Origin: Desulfobacteraceae bacterium
Lineage (GTDB): Bacteria > Desulfobacterota > DSM-4660 > Desulfatiglandales > Desulfatiglandaceae
NCBI GenBank assembly: GCA_013203065.1
Contig: JABMQV010000503.1
Location: 1-5,636, forward strand
Length of the DNA: 5,636 bases
Direction: 5' to 3'
Shown here: in pieces, positions 1 through 5,523 of the stretch
Numbering within the stretch: the first letter of the stretch is position 1
Layout: each line of letters begins with the position of its first letter
Notes under the pieces: generated by a model
Seen by the model: the letters and a program-made list of their open reading frames with translations, nothing else
Databases searched by the model: none
What the model was told of the DNA's origin: nothing
Position numbers and translations under genes: made by a program

Positions 1-500
1 ACTTCCAACCCGAGGACATAATCCCTGGTGGTACCGTATTTTGCAGCCCGGAGGCCGCCGGCGTTGGTCCCAACGTTCCCGCCCAGGGTGCATATCCTGC
101 CGCTGGCCGGGTCAGGGGGGAAAAAGAAGCCATGGGGCCTGAGTGCGGACTGAAAATCGTCATAAACCACCCCGGGCTGAACAACGGCCAGTCGATCGGG
201 GACCCTGATGCTCAGGATCTTGTTCATGCGCAAAAAGTCAAGGATGATGCCCCCTTTGACCGGAACCGTATGGCCTGATAGCCCTGTGCCGGCACCCCGT
301 GAAACCACCGGTATCCCTTCACGGTTGGCAATGGCAAGGATCCGTGACACATGATCGGTGCATCTGGGCCAAATAGCACAGTCCGGACGGCTCCAGGCCT
401 CCGAGGCATCGTACGAATAAGTCACCCGATCGATGATCTGGTCTGAATAGTTTTCCGCCCCAACGATTTCGATCAGGGCCTTTTTAGTTTTATCTTCCAT
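1..500 (-). CDS. GlcD-like FAD-binding oxidase/dehydrogenase, N-terminal part (runs off left edge)
   Basis: The first 166 residues of a protein of the FAD_binding_4 / GlcD family (glycolate oxidase subunit D, D-lactate dehydrogenase and relatives), which oxidise 2-hydroxy acids to 2-oxo acids and pass electrons from FAD to a partner. I read it by reverse-complement translation from ATG at 500. The FAD pyrophosphate-binding loop RGAGTGLSGHTVP lies at residues 68-80. The second FAD signature, PPDPASGRICTLGGNVGTNAGG, spans residues 128-149 and is followed by KYGTTRDYVLGLEV at the window edge. The start is supported by a GAGGTG ribosome site five bases upstream and by the family-typical distance to the FAD loop. 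Family members are about 450-480 residues, so roughly two thirds, including the C-terminal substrate-binding domain, is outside the window. The substrate cannot be assigned. Being divergent from a sugar-acid operon, it may oxidise a hydroxy acid of that pathway (inference). Confidence 0.9.
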   Translation of the reverse strand, partial: MEDKTKKALIEIVGAENYSDQIIDRVTYSYDASEAWSRPDCAIWPRCTDHVSRILAIANREGIPVVSRGAGTGLSGHTVPVKGGIILDFLRMNKILSIRVPDRLAVVQPGVVYDDFQSALRPHGFFFPPDPASGRICTLGGNVGTNAGGLRAAKYGTTRDYVLGLE

Positions 501-505
501 TTCTG

Positions 506-511
506 CACCTC
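506..511 (-). promoter_or_regulatory. Ribosome binding site of the GlcD-like gene
   Basis: Read on the minus strand this is GAGGTG, five bases before the ATG at 500. It supports that start for the FAD oxidase. Confidence 0.6.
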
Positions 512-522
512 GTACCGATGTA

Positions 523-551
523 ACCATATTAAATGGGAAATGGGCCGTCAA
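523..551 (-). promoter_or_regulatory. Candidate sigma70 promoter of the GlcD-like gene
   Basis: On the minus strand, TTGACG (complement of 546-551) is followed by exactly 17 bases and then TATGGT (complement of 523-528). Both boxes match the sigma70 consensus at 4 or 5 of 6 positions. It would start transcription close to the ribosome site, giving a short leader of roughly 15 nt. Assigned by eye only. Confidence 0.45.
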
Positions 552-585
552 CAACCTAATTGGACGGTGAGTGATTTGTGTTGAC
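547..585. promoter_or_regulatory. Dyad joining the two divergent -35 boxes (possible operator)
   Basis: GTCAACA at 547-553 is the exact reverse complement of TGTTGAC at 579-585, with 25 bases between the arms. Each arm overlaps the -35 box of one of the two divergent promoters, so part of the symmetry is simply two facing TTGAC boxes. A regulator bound between or across the arms could control both directions at once. No known operator consensus was recognised. Confidence 0.3.
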
Positions 586-609
586 CCAGGATAAAGGGGT
601 TGGTAAGTT
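581..609 (+). promoter_or_regulatory. Candidate sigma70 promoter of the dehydratase operon
   Basis: TTGACC at 581-586 is followed by a 17-base spacer and TAAGTT at 604-609. The -10 box is weak (3 of 6), but a TG at 601-602 gives it an extended -10 form. It would leave a short leader of about 30 nt before the ATG at 649. Assigned by eye only. Confidence 0.4.
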
Positions 610-634
610 TGGCGAACTGAAAAACACATTTGTA

Positions 635-641
635 AAGGAGG
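635..641 (+). promoter_or_regulatory. Strong ribosome binding site of the dehydratase gene
   Basis: AAGGAGG lies seven bases upstream of the ATG at 649, a near-perfect Shine-Dalgarno sequence at optimal spacing. It fixes the start of the dehydratase and suggests high translation. Confidence 0.85.
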
Positions 642-648
642 AAAACAT

Positions 649-2322
649 ATGACCTGGCGTAGTAAAGATATCCTGGAGCGACCCGAATGGTCCATGAACC
701 GTGCCCTCTATAAATCAATGGGATTCAGTGATTATGATCTGGATCAGCCCCTTGTGGGGATCGCCAACTCGTGGAATCGGGTTGTACCCGGGCACTACAA
801 CCTGAGACAGGTCTCCGAATATGTCCAGCAGGGAATCCGCCAGGCCGGTGGGACCCCTGTGGAATTCGGGGTCATAGCCGCGTGCGACGGGATTGCCAAC
901 GGGCATGCGGGGATGCATTACATTCTGCCCACCCGTGACCTCATTGCCAACGATGTGGAGATGATGATTGAGGCCCACCGCCTCGATGCCGTTGTGCTCC
1001 TGGCTTCCTGTGACAAGATCGTACCCGGCATGCTGATGGCTGCCGCCCGGCTTGACATCCCGGCCATCATGGTGGTGGGAGGACCCATGGAAGGAGGATG
1101 TGAGTTTGACGGGCGTGCCAGTGATACCACGTCGCTTACCGAGGGCCTGGGCATGCTCAAGAGCGGAAAGATCGACGAGGCCACGTACCGAGAACTCGAA
1201 GACCGCGCCACCCCCACATGCGGTTCCTGCTCCTTTCTGGGAACGGCCAATACCATGTGCTGTGTGGCAGAGGCAATGGGACTCTGCCTTCCGGGCAGCG
1301 CCACCATCCCGGCCACCCATGCGGAACGGTTACGCTCCGCCCAGGAATCCGGACGTCAGATCGTGGCACTGGTGAAACAGGGCATCACGTCTGGCCAGAT
1401 TCTCAATCAGCAGGGGATCGAAAACGGCATTCGTGTAAACGCCGCGATCGGCGGGTCAACCAATGCGGCATTGCACATCCCCGCCATAGGCTATGAGGCG
1501 GACTGCGAAATCACGATGGATCTTTTTGAAGAACTGAGCCGCAGCACGCCGTATGTTGCCAAGATGAACCCGGCGGCACCGCTCAATGTTCCCGATTTCC
1601 ATGACGCCGGCGGTGTGCCTGCTGTCATGAAGGAAATCCTTGAACAGCTCCACGGTGAAGCCCTTACGGTCACCGGCAAAACAGTTGCCGAAAATGTTGC
1701 ACAGGCCAGGACACCCAACAGAGATATCATCAGGACCCTGTCGGACCCCTGGAGCAAGGAAGGCGGGGTGGCGATCCTGAGGGGCAATCTGGCTGTGAAT
1801 ACGGCCATCACAAAACCGGCGGCGATTGTGCCGGAAATGCATAAATTTGAAGGAAAGGCCCGCTGTTTTGATTCGGAGGAGAAAGCCAATCAAGCGATTC
1901 TGGATGGTGATGTGCAGGATGGCGACGTTGTGGTGATCCGCTACGAAGGGCCAAAGGGTGGTCCGGGAATGCGTGAAATGTATAAGGCCATGAAGCTTCT
2001 TTACGGAAAGGGTCTGGCCCTCAAGACGGCACTTGTGACAGACGGTCGTTTTTCCGGGACCAACAACGGGTGTTTTGTGGGTCATATCTCACCGGAGGCG
2101 GCCGAGGGGGGGGCTCTTGCCATTGTCGAGGATGGAGATCTGATCACCATCGATATCCCCAACCGGAACCTGCATCTCCATGTTCCAGACGAGGAGATCG
2201 AACGTCGTCTTGCCAAATGGCAAAGGCCCGAGCCAAAGTTCAAGAAGGGGTATCTCGCCCTTTACGCCCGTCTGGCTGAATCGGCTGACAAAGGAGCTAT
2301 TATAAGACATAAATTCGATTAA
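649..2322 (+). CDS. ilvD: IlvD/Edd-family Fe-S dehydratase (dihydroxy-acid dehydratase or sugar-acid dehydratase paralogue)
   Basis: A 557-residue member of the IlvD/Edd family, cytosolic Fe-S and Mg-dependent enzymes that remove water from 2,3-dihydroxy acids to give 2-oxo-3-deoxy acids. Visible signatures are VVPGHYNLR (45-53), ACDGIANGH (78-86), CDKIVPGMLMAAARLDIP (121-138), TPTCGSC (188-194), GGSTN (268-272), EGPKGGPGMREM (433-444) and TDGRFSG (464-470). C121 and C191 are the two invariant cluster ligands, D122 and K123 belong to the Mg site, and S469 is the expected catalytic base. Length is as for compact bacterial IlvD (about 550-570; E. coli IlvD is 616). The usual PCN cysteine is absent (PGH here, as in E. 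coli IlvD), and C79 may serve as the third ligand. The name by homology is dihydroxy-acid dehydratase of valine/isoleucine synthesis. Its neighbours are sugar-acid catabolic genes and no other ilv gene is present, so a catabolic sugar-acid dehydratase is at least as likely. Substrate unproven. Confidence 0.92.
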   Translation: MTWRSKDILERPEWSMNRALYKSMGFSDYDLDQPLVGIANSWNRVVPGHYNLRQVSEYVQQGIRQAGGTPVEFGVIAACDGIANGHAGMHYILPTRDLIANDVEMMIEAHRLDAVVLLASCDKIVPGMLMAAARLDIPAIMVVGGPMEGGCEFDGRASDTTSLTEGLGMLKSGKIDEATYRELEDRATPTCGSCSFLGTANTMCCVAEAMGLCLPGSATIPATHAERLRSAQESGRQIVALVKQGITSGQILNQQGIENGIRVNAAIGGSTNAALHIPAIGYEADCEITMDLFEELSRSTPYVAKMNPAAPLNVPDFHDAGGVPAVMKEILEQLHGEALTVTGKTVAENVAQARTPNRDIIRTLSDPWSKEGGVAILRGNLAVNTAITKPAAIVPEMHKFEGKARCFDSEEKANQAILDGDVQDGDVVVIRYEGPKGGPGMREMYKAMKLLYGKGLALKTALVTDGRFSGTNNGCFVGHISPEAAEGGALAIVEDGDLITIDIPNRNLHLHVPDEEIERRLAKWQRPEPKFKKGYLALYARLAESADKGAIIRHKFD

Positions 2323-2324
2323 AG

Positions 2325-2462
2325 ATGAGTAAGCTCTCAATAAGTTCGGGCACCGTGGGGTTCAGCTGTTTCTCTCCGGCGCTCTCTAAACCAGTCGTCG
2401 TAGCGTGGCTGACCTTCAGAGGCAACATGCGTGGAGAGACCGTCGAGCATTTGCCATGTTAG
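2325..2462 (+). CDS. Possible 45-codon leader ORF between dehydratase and kinase
   Basis: An ATG two bases after the dehydratase stop opens a 45-codon frame (begins MSKLSISSGTVG, ends VEHLPC) that closes at TAG 2460-2462. It overlaps the kinase ATG at 2456 by seven bases, an arrangement typical of translational coupling. There is no convincing Shine-Dalgarno: only AAAG directly abuts the ATG, and the AAGGAG at 2291-2296 is too far away. I recognise no domain. It may be a coupling or leader peptide, or a chance frame. Confidence 0.22.
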   Translation: MSKLSISSGTVGFSCFSPALSKPVVVAWLTFRGNMRGETVEHLPC

Positions 2463-3769
2463 ACATTGCCATTGTCGCGGATGACTTGACCGGCGCTGCG
2501 GATACGGGTGTTCAGTTTTGTCCTTATTTTGGGAATACCATCTTGCTCTCTTATGCCGGTTTTGCACCTGAATCTGTGCACTCCCTTGACTTTCCCGTAC
2601 AAGCCCTTGCCCTCTATTCCAATACCCGTGCCGCACAGGCCGGGTTGGCGCGGGAACGTTTGGGCCATGTCGCACGTGGGCTTTTGTCGCTTCAGCCGAA
2701 GTACACCTACAAAAAGGTCGATTCCTGTCTGAGAGGTAATCTGGGTGCTGAAGTGGAAGCGATGATGGATGAAATGGGGTACGACCTGAGTTGCATTGCC
2801 CCGGCATTTCCGGAGATGGGGCGTACCACCCTTCACGACATACACCTCATTTACGGGACCCCTGTGGACCAGACAGAACTCTTTAGGGATCCGGTCACGC
2901 CCGTGACGGAACCCCGGTTGTCTCGTGTTATAGAGGCGCAGGCACGCTATGGGGTGGCCCATGTGGATGTTGGCATTATGGAGGGCACGGACGAGGTGTT
3001 CGTCCGGGAGATCGACCGGCAGGTCGGCGCGGGGGTCCGGCATCTGGTCTTTGACGCCACATGCAGGGCCCACTTGGACAGGATTGTTTCCCAGGCCCTC
3101 GGTCTTCCAAAAAAAGTGTTGTTGGTGGGGTCTGCGGGTCTTGCCGGGAGTCTTGGAGCGCGTTTCTCCATGAAACCATTCCCCAAGGATAGTGGCCCCG
3201 GGGTTTTCCCAAGAGGGAAACATTTGATGGTTTGCGGTACTACCTCTGATCTCACAAGACGCCAGATGTCCACCTTGATCAAGACTTATCCGTATGAGGT
3301 GATGGCGTTTTCGCCGACCCTCCTGGGTGATGTGACCCGGCGTGATGAACTCGCCTCAAAGGCCGGCCCGGCAGCTTCGGCCTTGTGCGAAAGCAACGTC
3401 ATTGTCACCATTGCCACCTCCGACAAAGGCAGGGCAGGGGTCCCAAAAGACCCGGGAACCGGATCGCCCGAGGAGATTGTGGGGGGTCTGGGGGTTTTCA
3501 TTGCAGCGGTTTTAGAGAAAACGCGGCCGGCAACTCTTTTTCTTACTGGAGGAGACACGGCCAATGCGATCTTAAGGACTATGGGGGCCAGGGGAGTAAG
3601 GCTTTTTGAAGAAATCGTCCCCGGTATGGTGAAAGGCGCCATCATAGGGGGCTCCATAAACGACCTTCCCGTTGTCACCAAGGCGGGGGGGTTTGGCAAA
3701 GAAGATGCGCTTTTGTGTCTACACGAATACTGGGAGAATCGCATGAGGGGGGACCAAAATGAACGTTGA
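2456..3769 (+). CDS. DUF1537 four-carbon acid-sugar kinase (OtnK/DtnK-like)
   Basis: A 437-residue kinase of the DUF1537 family, which uses ATP to phosphorylate C4 sugar acids such as D-threonate, D-erythronate or 3-oxo-tetronates at O4. The N-terminal sugar-acid domain begins with IVADDLTGAADTG (6-18), then KKVDSCLRGN (86-95), APAFPEMGRTT (115-125) and GSAGLAGSL (225-233). The C-terminal nucleotide-binding domain has LTGGDTA (363-369), VPGMVKG (388-394) and LPVVTKAGGFG (404-414). Length is normal for the family. I chose ATG 2456 because it puts IVADD at the usual N-terminal position; an in-frame GTG at 2405 would add 17 residues unlike the family. The ribosome site is weak, so translation may depend on coupling to the upstream frame. 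The family's DST motif is DSC (89-91) here. It overlaps the PdxA-like gene by 11 bases, which points to a joint kinase-dehydrogenase pathway. The exact substrate is not assigned. Confidence 0.9.
   Translation: MLDIAIVADDLTGAADTGVQFCPYFGNTILLSYAGFAPESVHSLDFPVQALALYSNTRAAQAGLARERLGHVARGLLSLQPKYTYKKVDSCLRGNLGAEVEAMMDEMGYDLSCIAPAFPEMGRTTLHDIHLIYGTPVDQTELFRDPVTPVTEPRLSRVIEAQARYGVAHVDVGIMEGTDEVFVREIDRQVGAGVRHLVFDATCRAHLDRIVSQALGLPKKVLLVGSAGLAGSLGARFSMKPFPKDSGPGVFPRGKHLMVCGTTSDLTRRQMSTLIKTYPYEVMAFSPTLLGDVTRRDELASKAGPAASALCESNVIVTIATSDKGRAGVPKDPGTGSPEEIVGGLGVFIAAVLEKTRPATLFLTGGDTANAILRTMGARGVRLFEEIVPGMVKGAIIGGSINDLPVVTKAGGFGKEDALLCLHEYWENRMRGDQNER
3745..3752 (+). promoter_or_regulatory. Ribosome binding site of the PdxA-like gene inside the kinase gene
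   Basis: GAGGGGGG lies six bases before the ATG at 3759, inside the last codons of the kinase. This fixes the start and allows independent or coupled initiation on the overlapping message. Confidence 0.7.
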
Positions 3770-4799
3770 CACCCGGCCGATTCTGGGGATATCCGTGGGC
3801 GACCCGGGGGGGATTGGGCCGGAAATAACGGTCAAGGCCCTGAACCGGAAGGACCTTTTTGATATCTGCCGACCCCTGGTTGTGGCCGATGGCCGTTTTA
3901 TGGAGGACGTTATCCGGTTCACCGGACTGCCCTTGACCCTGAACAGGATCGCAAGGCCTCAGGACGGACTGTTCAGTTCCGGCACCATGGATATACTCCA
4001 TATGGCCAATATGGATATGGATCGATTGAGGTATAAAGAAGTAAGACCCGAACAGGGCAAGGCCTCCTTTGAGTATGTGACCAGGGTCATCCAACTCGCA
4101 TTAGAGCGAGACATCGACGGCACCGTAACGGGTCCCATCAACAAGGCAGCCGTCAATGCCGCGGGGCATCATTTCGCCGGGCACACGGAGATCTACGCCC
4201 ATCTGACCAACACCCGGGACTACGCCATGATGTTGACGCACGGTGACTTTCGCGTGGTCCATGTCTCCACCCACGTGAGTCTGAGAGAGGCCTGCGACCG
4301 GGTAAAAAAGGATCGGATCATCCGGGTGATCGGGTTGACCTGCGAGGCCTTGATGAAACTGGGCATACGGGCGCCAAGGATCGGTGTTGCGGGCATCAAT
4401 CCCCACTGCGGGGAGGGGGGGATGTTCGGTCGAGAGGAGGTGGAGGAAATCCTGCCTGCCGTGGAACAGGTGCAGAAATCAGACAAGATGATTGAGGGCC
4501 CGATTCCCGCCGATACGGTGTTCCCCAAGATGAAAGGGGGCATGTATGATGCCGTGGTGGTCATGTATCATGATCAGGGCCACATCCCAATGAAATTGCT
4601 TGGATTTCAATATGACGAACAAACCGGAACATGGGGGGCCATGTCCGGTGTGAATGTTACCCTGGGGCTTCCCATTGTCAGGACATCCGTGGACCATGGA
4701 ACTGCGTTTGGAAAGGCAGGGGAGGGGAGGGCTAATCCTCAATCCATGATCGAGGCCATCCGGCTTGCCGCCCTGCTTTCAAGAAAGGAACGGGTGTGA
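3759..4799 (+). CDS. pdxA: PdxA-family NAD-dependent dehydrogenase, probably PdxA2 (4-phospho-threonate/erythronate dehydrogenase)
   Basis: A 346-residue cytosolic enzyme of the 4-hydroxythreonine-4-phosphate dehydrogenase family. These are divalent-metal and NAD(P)-dependent enzymes that oxidise a C3 alcohol next to a carboxylate and decarboxylate the product. Signatures are GISVGDPGGIGPEI (10-23), GPINKAAVNAAGHHFAGHTE (125-144), STHVSLREA (170-178), NPHCGEGG (214-221), YHDQGHIPMK (270-279) and VDHGTAFGKAG. By spacing to E. coli PdxA, the metal ligands are H172, H216 and H271. In vitamin B6 synthesis PdxA acts on 4-phosphohydroxy-L-threonine. Here the gene overlaps a DUF1537 kinase and no other pdx gene is present, so PdxA2 is favoured: 4-phospho-D-threonate or -erythronate to dihydroxyacetone phosphate plus CO2. 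The residue after metal ligand H216 is Cys where most PdxA proteins have Ala. Function as a PdxA-type dehydrogenase is near certain; the PdxA2 role is context-based. Confidence 0.93.
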   Translation: MNVDTRPILGISVGDPGGIGPEITVKALNRKDLFDICRPLVVADGRFMEDVIRFTGLPLTLNRIARPQDGLFSSGTMDILHMANMDMDRLRYKEVRPEQGKASFEYVTRVIQLALERDIDGTVTGPINKAAVNAAGHHFAGHTEIYAHLTNTRDYAMMLTHGDFRVVHVSTHVSLREACDRVKKDRIIRVIGLTCEALMKLGIRAPRIGVAGINPHCGEGGMFGREEVEEILPAVEQVQKSDKMIEGPIPADTVFPKMKGGMYDAVVVMYHDQGHIPMKLLGFQYDEQTGTWGAMSGVNVTLGLPIVRTSVDHGTAFGKAGEGRANPQSMIEAIRLAALLSRKERV

Positions 4800-4860
4800 C
4801 GGATATCCATATTTCCATGGGGCGCAGATCAGGATGTTTGAGGGCGTGGGCAGGTGTCCG

Positions 4861-4905
4861 GGTTTCAAGTTGGCCGTTTTTTCTCAGAAACCTTATTATT
4901 TTTTT
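4861..4905 (+). terminator. Weak terminator-like dyad after the PdxA-like gene
   Basis: GGTTTC at 4861-4866 pairs exactly with GAAACC at 4887-4892 around a 20-base loop, and is followed by the T-rich tract TTATTATTTTTTT (4893-4905). The stem is short and the loop long, so this could at best be a partial terminator. The same T-rich stretch also serves as the -10 region of the candidate ubiX promoter, so the two readings compete. Confidence 0.2.
4870..4899 (+). promoter_or_regulatory. Candidate sigma70 promoter of ubiX
   Basis: TTGGCC at 4870-4875 is followed by an 18-base spacer and TATTAT at 4894-4899, which matches the -10 consensus at 5 of 6. It lies in the AT-richer 154-base gap before ubiX, so ubiX may be transcribed on its own as well as by read-through. 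Assigned by eye. Confidence 0.33.
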
Positions 4906-4953
4906 CGGACTCATTGAGAAGTTACGACAAAAGAGAAAGGATAGCGTTCTGTT

Positions 4954-5514
4954 ATGAAGAAACGAATTATCGTTGGTATTTCAGGGGCAAGCGGTGTGAT
5001 TTATGGGATACGAATACTCGCCCAACTCAGGGAGAAGGCGTTCGAAACCCATCTTGTCATATCCGAGTCAGGGAAGAAGAACATTGAGATCGAAACGGAC
5101 TATTCTATCAATCAAGTGGAGGTGATGGCGGATTATGTCTACGACAGCAGGGACGTGGGCGCAACACTGGCGAGCGGTTCGTTTCTGACCGATGGTATGG
5201 TGGTTGCCCCGTGTACCATAAAGACCCTATCCGGCATCGCCAACTCATACACCAACAACCTCCTTGTCAGGGCCGCGGATGTGACCTTAAAGGAAAAACG
5301 GAAACTGGTACTCGTTGTACGGGAAACTCCCCTTCACAAGGGGCATCTCAGGCTTATGACCATGGCCGCCGACATGGGGGCCCATATCTTGCCGCCCATT
5401 CCCTCTTTTTATCATGCGCCCAAGACGATTGACGATATCATCAACCAGACCATCGGAAAGATATTCGATTTTTTCCATATTGAACACGACCTTTTTAAAC
5501 GCTGGGGCGAGTAA
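4954..5514 (+). CDS. ubiX: UbiX-family flavin prenyltransferase
   Basis: A 186-residue member of the UbiX/Pad1 family, which attaches a dimethylallyl group to FMN to make prenylated FMN, the cofactor of UbiD-type decarboxylases. It is soluble and works as an oligomer. The FMN-binding GISGASG is at 8-14, VISESG at 35-40, ETD at 47-49, GMVVAPC at 81-87, LVRAADVTLKEKR at 104-116, VRETPLH at 122-128 and FYHAPKTIDD at 152-161. Compared with Pseudomonas UbiX, S13, E47, K113, Y153 and W184 match functional positions S15, E49, K129, Y169 and W200, while R185 is Lys (K169) here. Length is normal. GAAAGGA at 4935-4941 is a ribosome site with a rather long 12-base spacing. It lies 154 bases downstream of the PdxA-like gene with a possible promoter of its own. 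No UbiD partner is visible, so its client enzyme is unknown. Confidence 0.93.
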   Translation: MKKRIIVGISGASGVIYGIRILAQLREKAFETHLVISESGKKNIEIETDYSINQVEVMADYVYDSRDVGATLASGSFLTDGMVVAPCTIKTLSGIANSYTNNLLVRAADVTLKEKRKLVLVVRETPLHKGHLRLMTMAADMGAHILPPIPSFYHAPKTIDDIINQTIGKIFDFFHIEHDLFKRWGE

Positions 5515-5523
5515 GAGGGGTGT

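Noticed and set aside
531..544. Tandem AAATGGG repeat as a regulator site
   Set aside because: Two 7-base copies can arise by chance in an A/G-rich spacer; noted only with the promoter.
715..2085. Long open frames antisense or out of frame to the dehydratase
   Set aside because: They lie inside a gene with full family motifs, carry no recognisable domains, and are the expected by-product of GC-rich codon bias.
2337..2450. Minus-strand frame in the ilvD-kinase gap with a protein-like tail (contains PRYDDWFRERRRE)
   Set aside because: It is antisense to the kinase start region, has no ribosome site or recognised domain, and its longer form runs fully antisense through kinase coding sequence. 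I could not link it to any family.
2405..2455. GTG start at 2405 adding 17 residues to the DUF1537 kinase
   Set aside because: There is no Shine-Dalgarno before the GTG, and DUF1537 proteins normally begin just before the IxADDxTG motif, which ATG 2456 gives.
4707..4731. G-rich stretch (GGCAGGGGAGGGGAGGG) as a G-quadruplex
   Set aside because: Only three runs of three or more G, within conserved codons of the PdxA-like protein (GKAGEGRA); coding constraint explains it.
3759..4799. Reading the PdxA-like gene as vitamin B6 biosynthesis
   Set aside because: The family fits, but its overlap with a DUF1537 kinase and the absence of ksgA, surA or other pdx genes favour the catabolic PdxA2 role. 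Kept only as an alternative.
4854..5087. 77-codon plus-strand frame overlapping the start of ubiX
   Set aside because: More than half is the shifted reading of ubiX, it lacks a ribosome site, and shows no domain.
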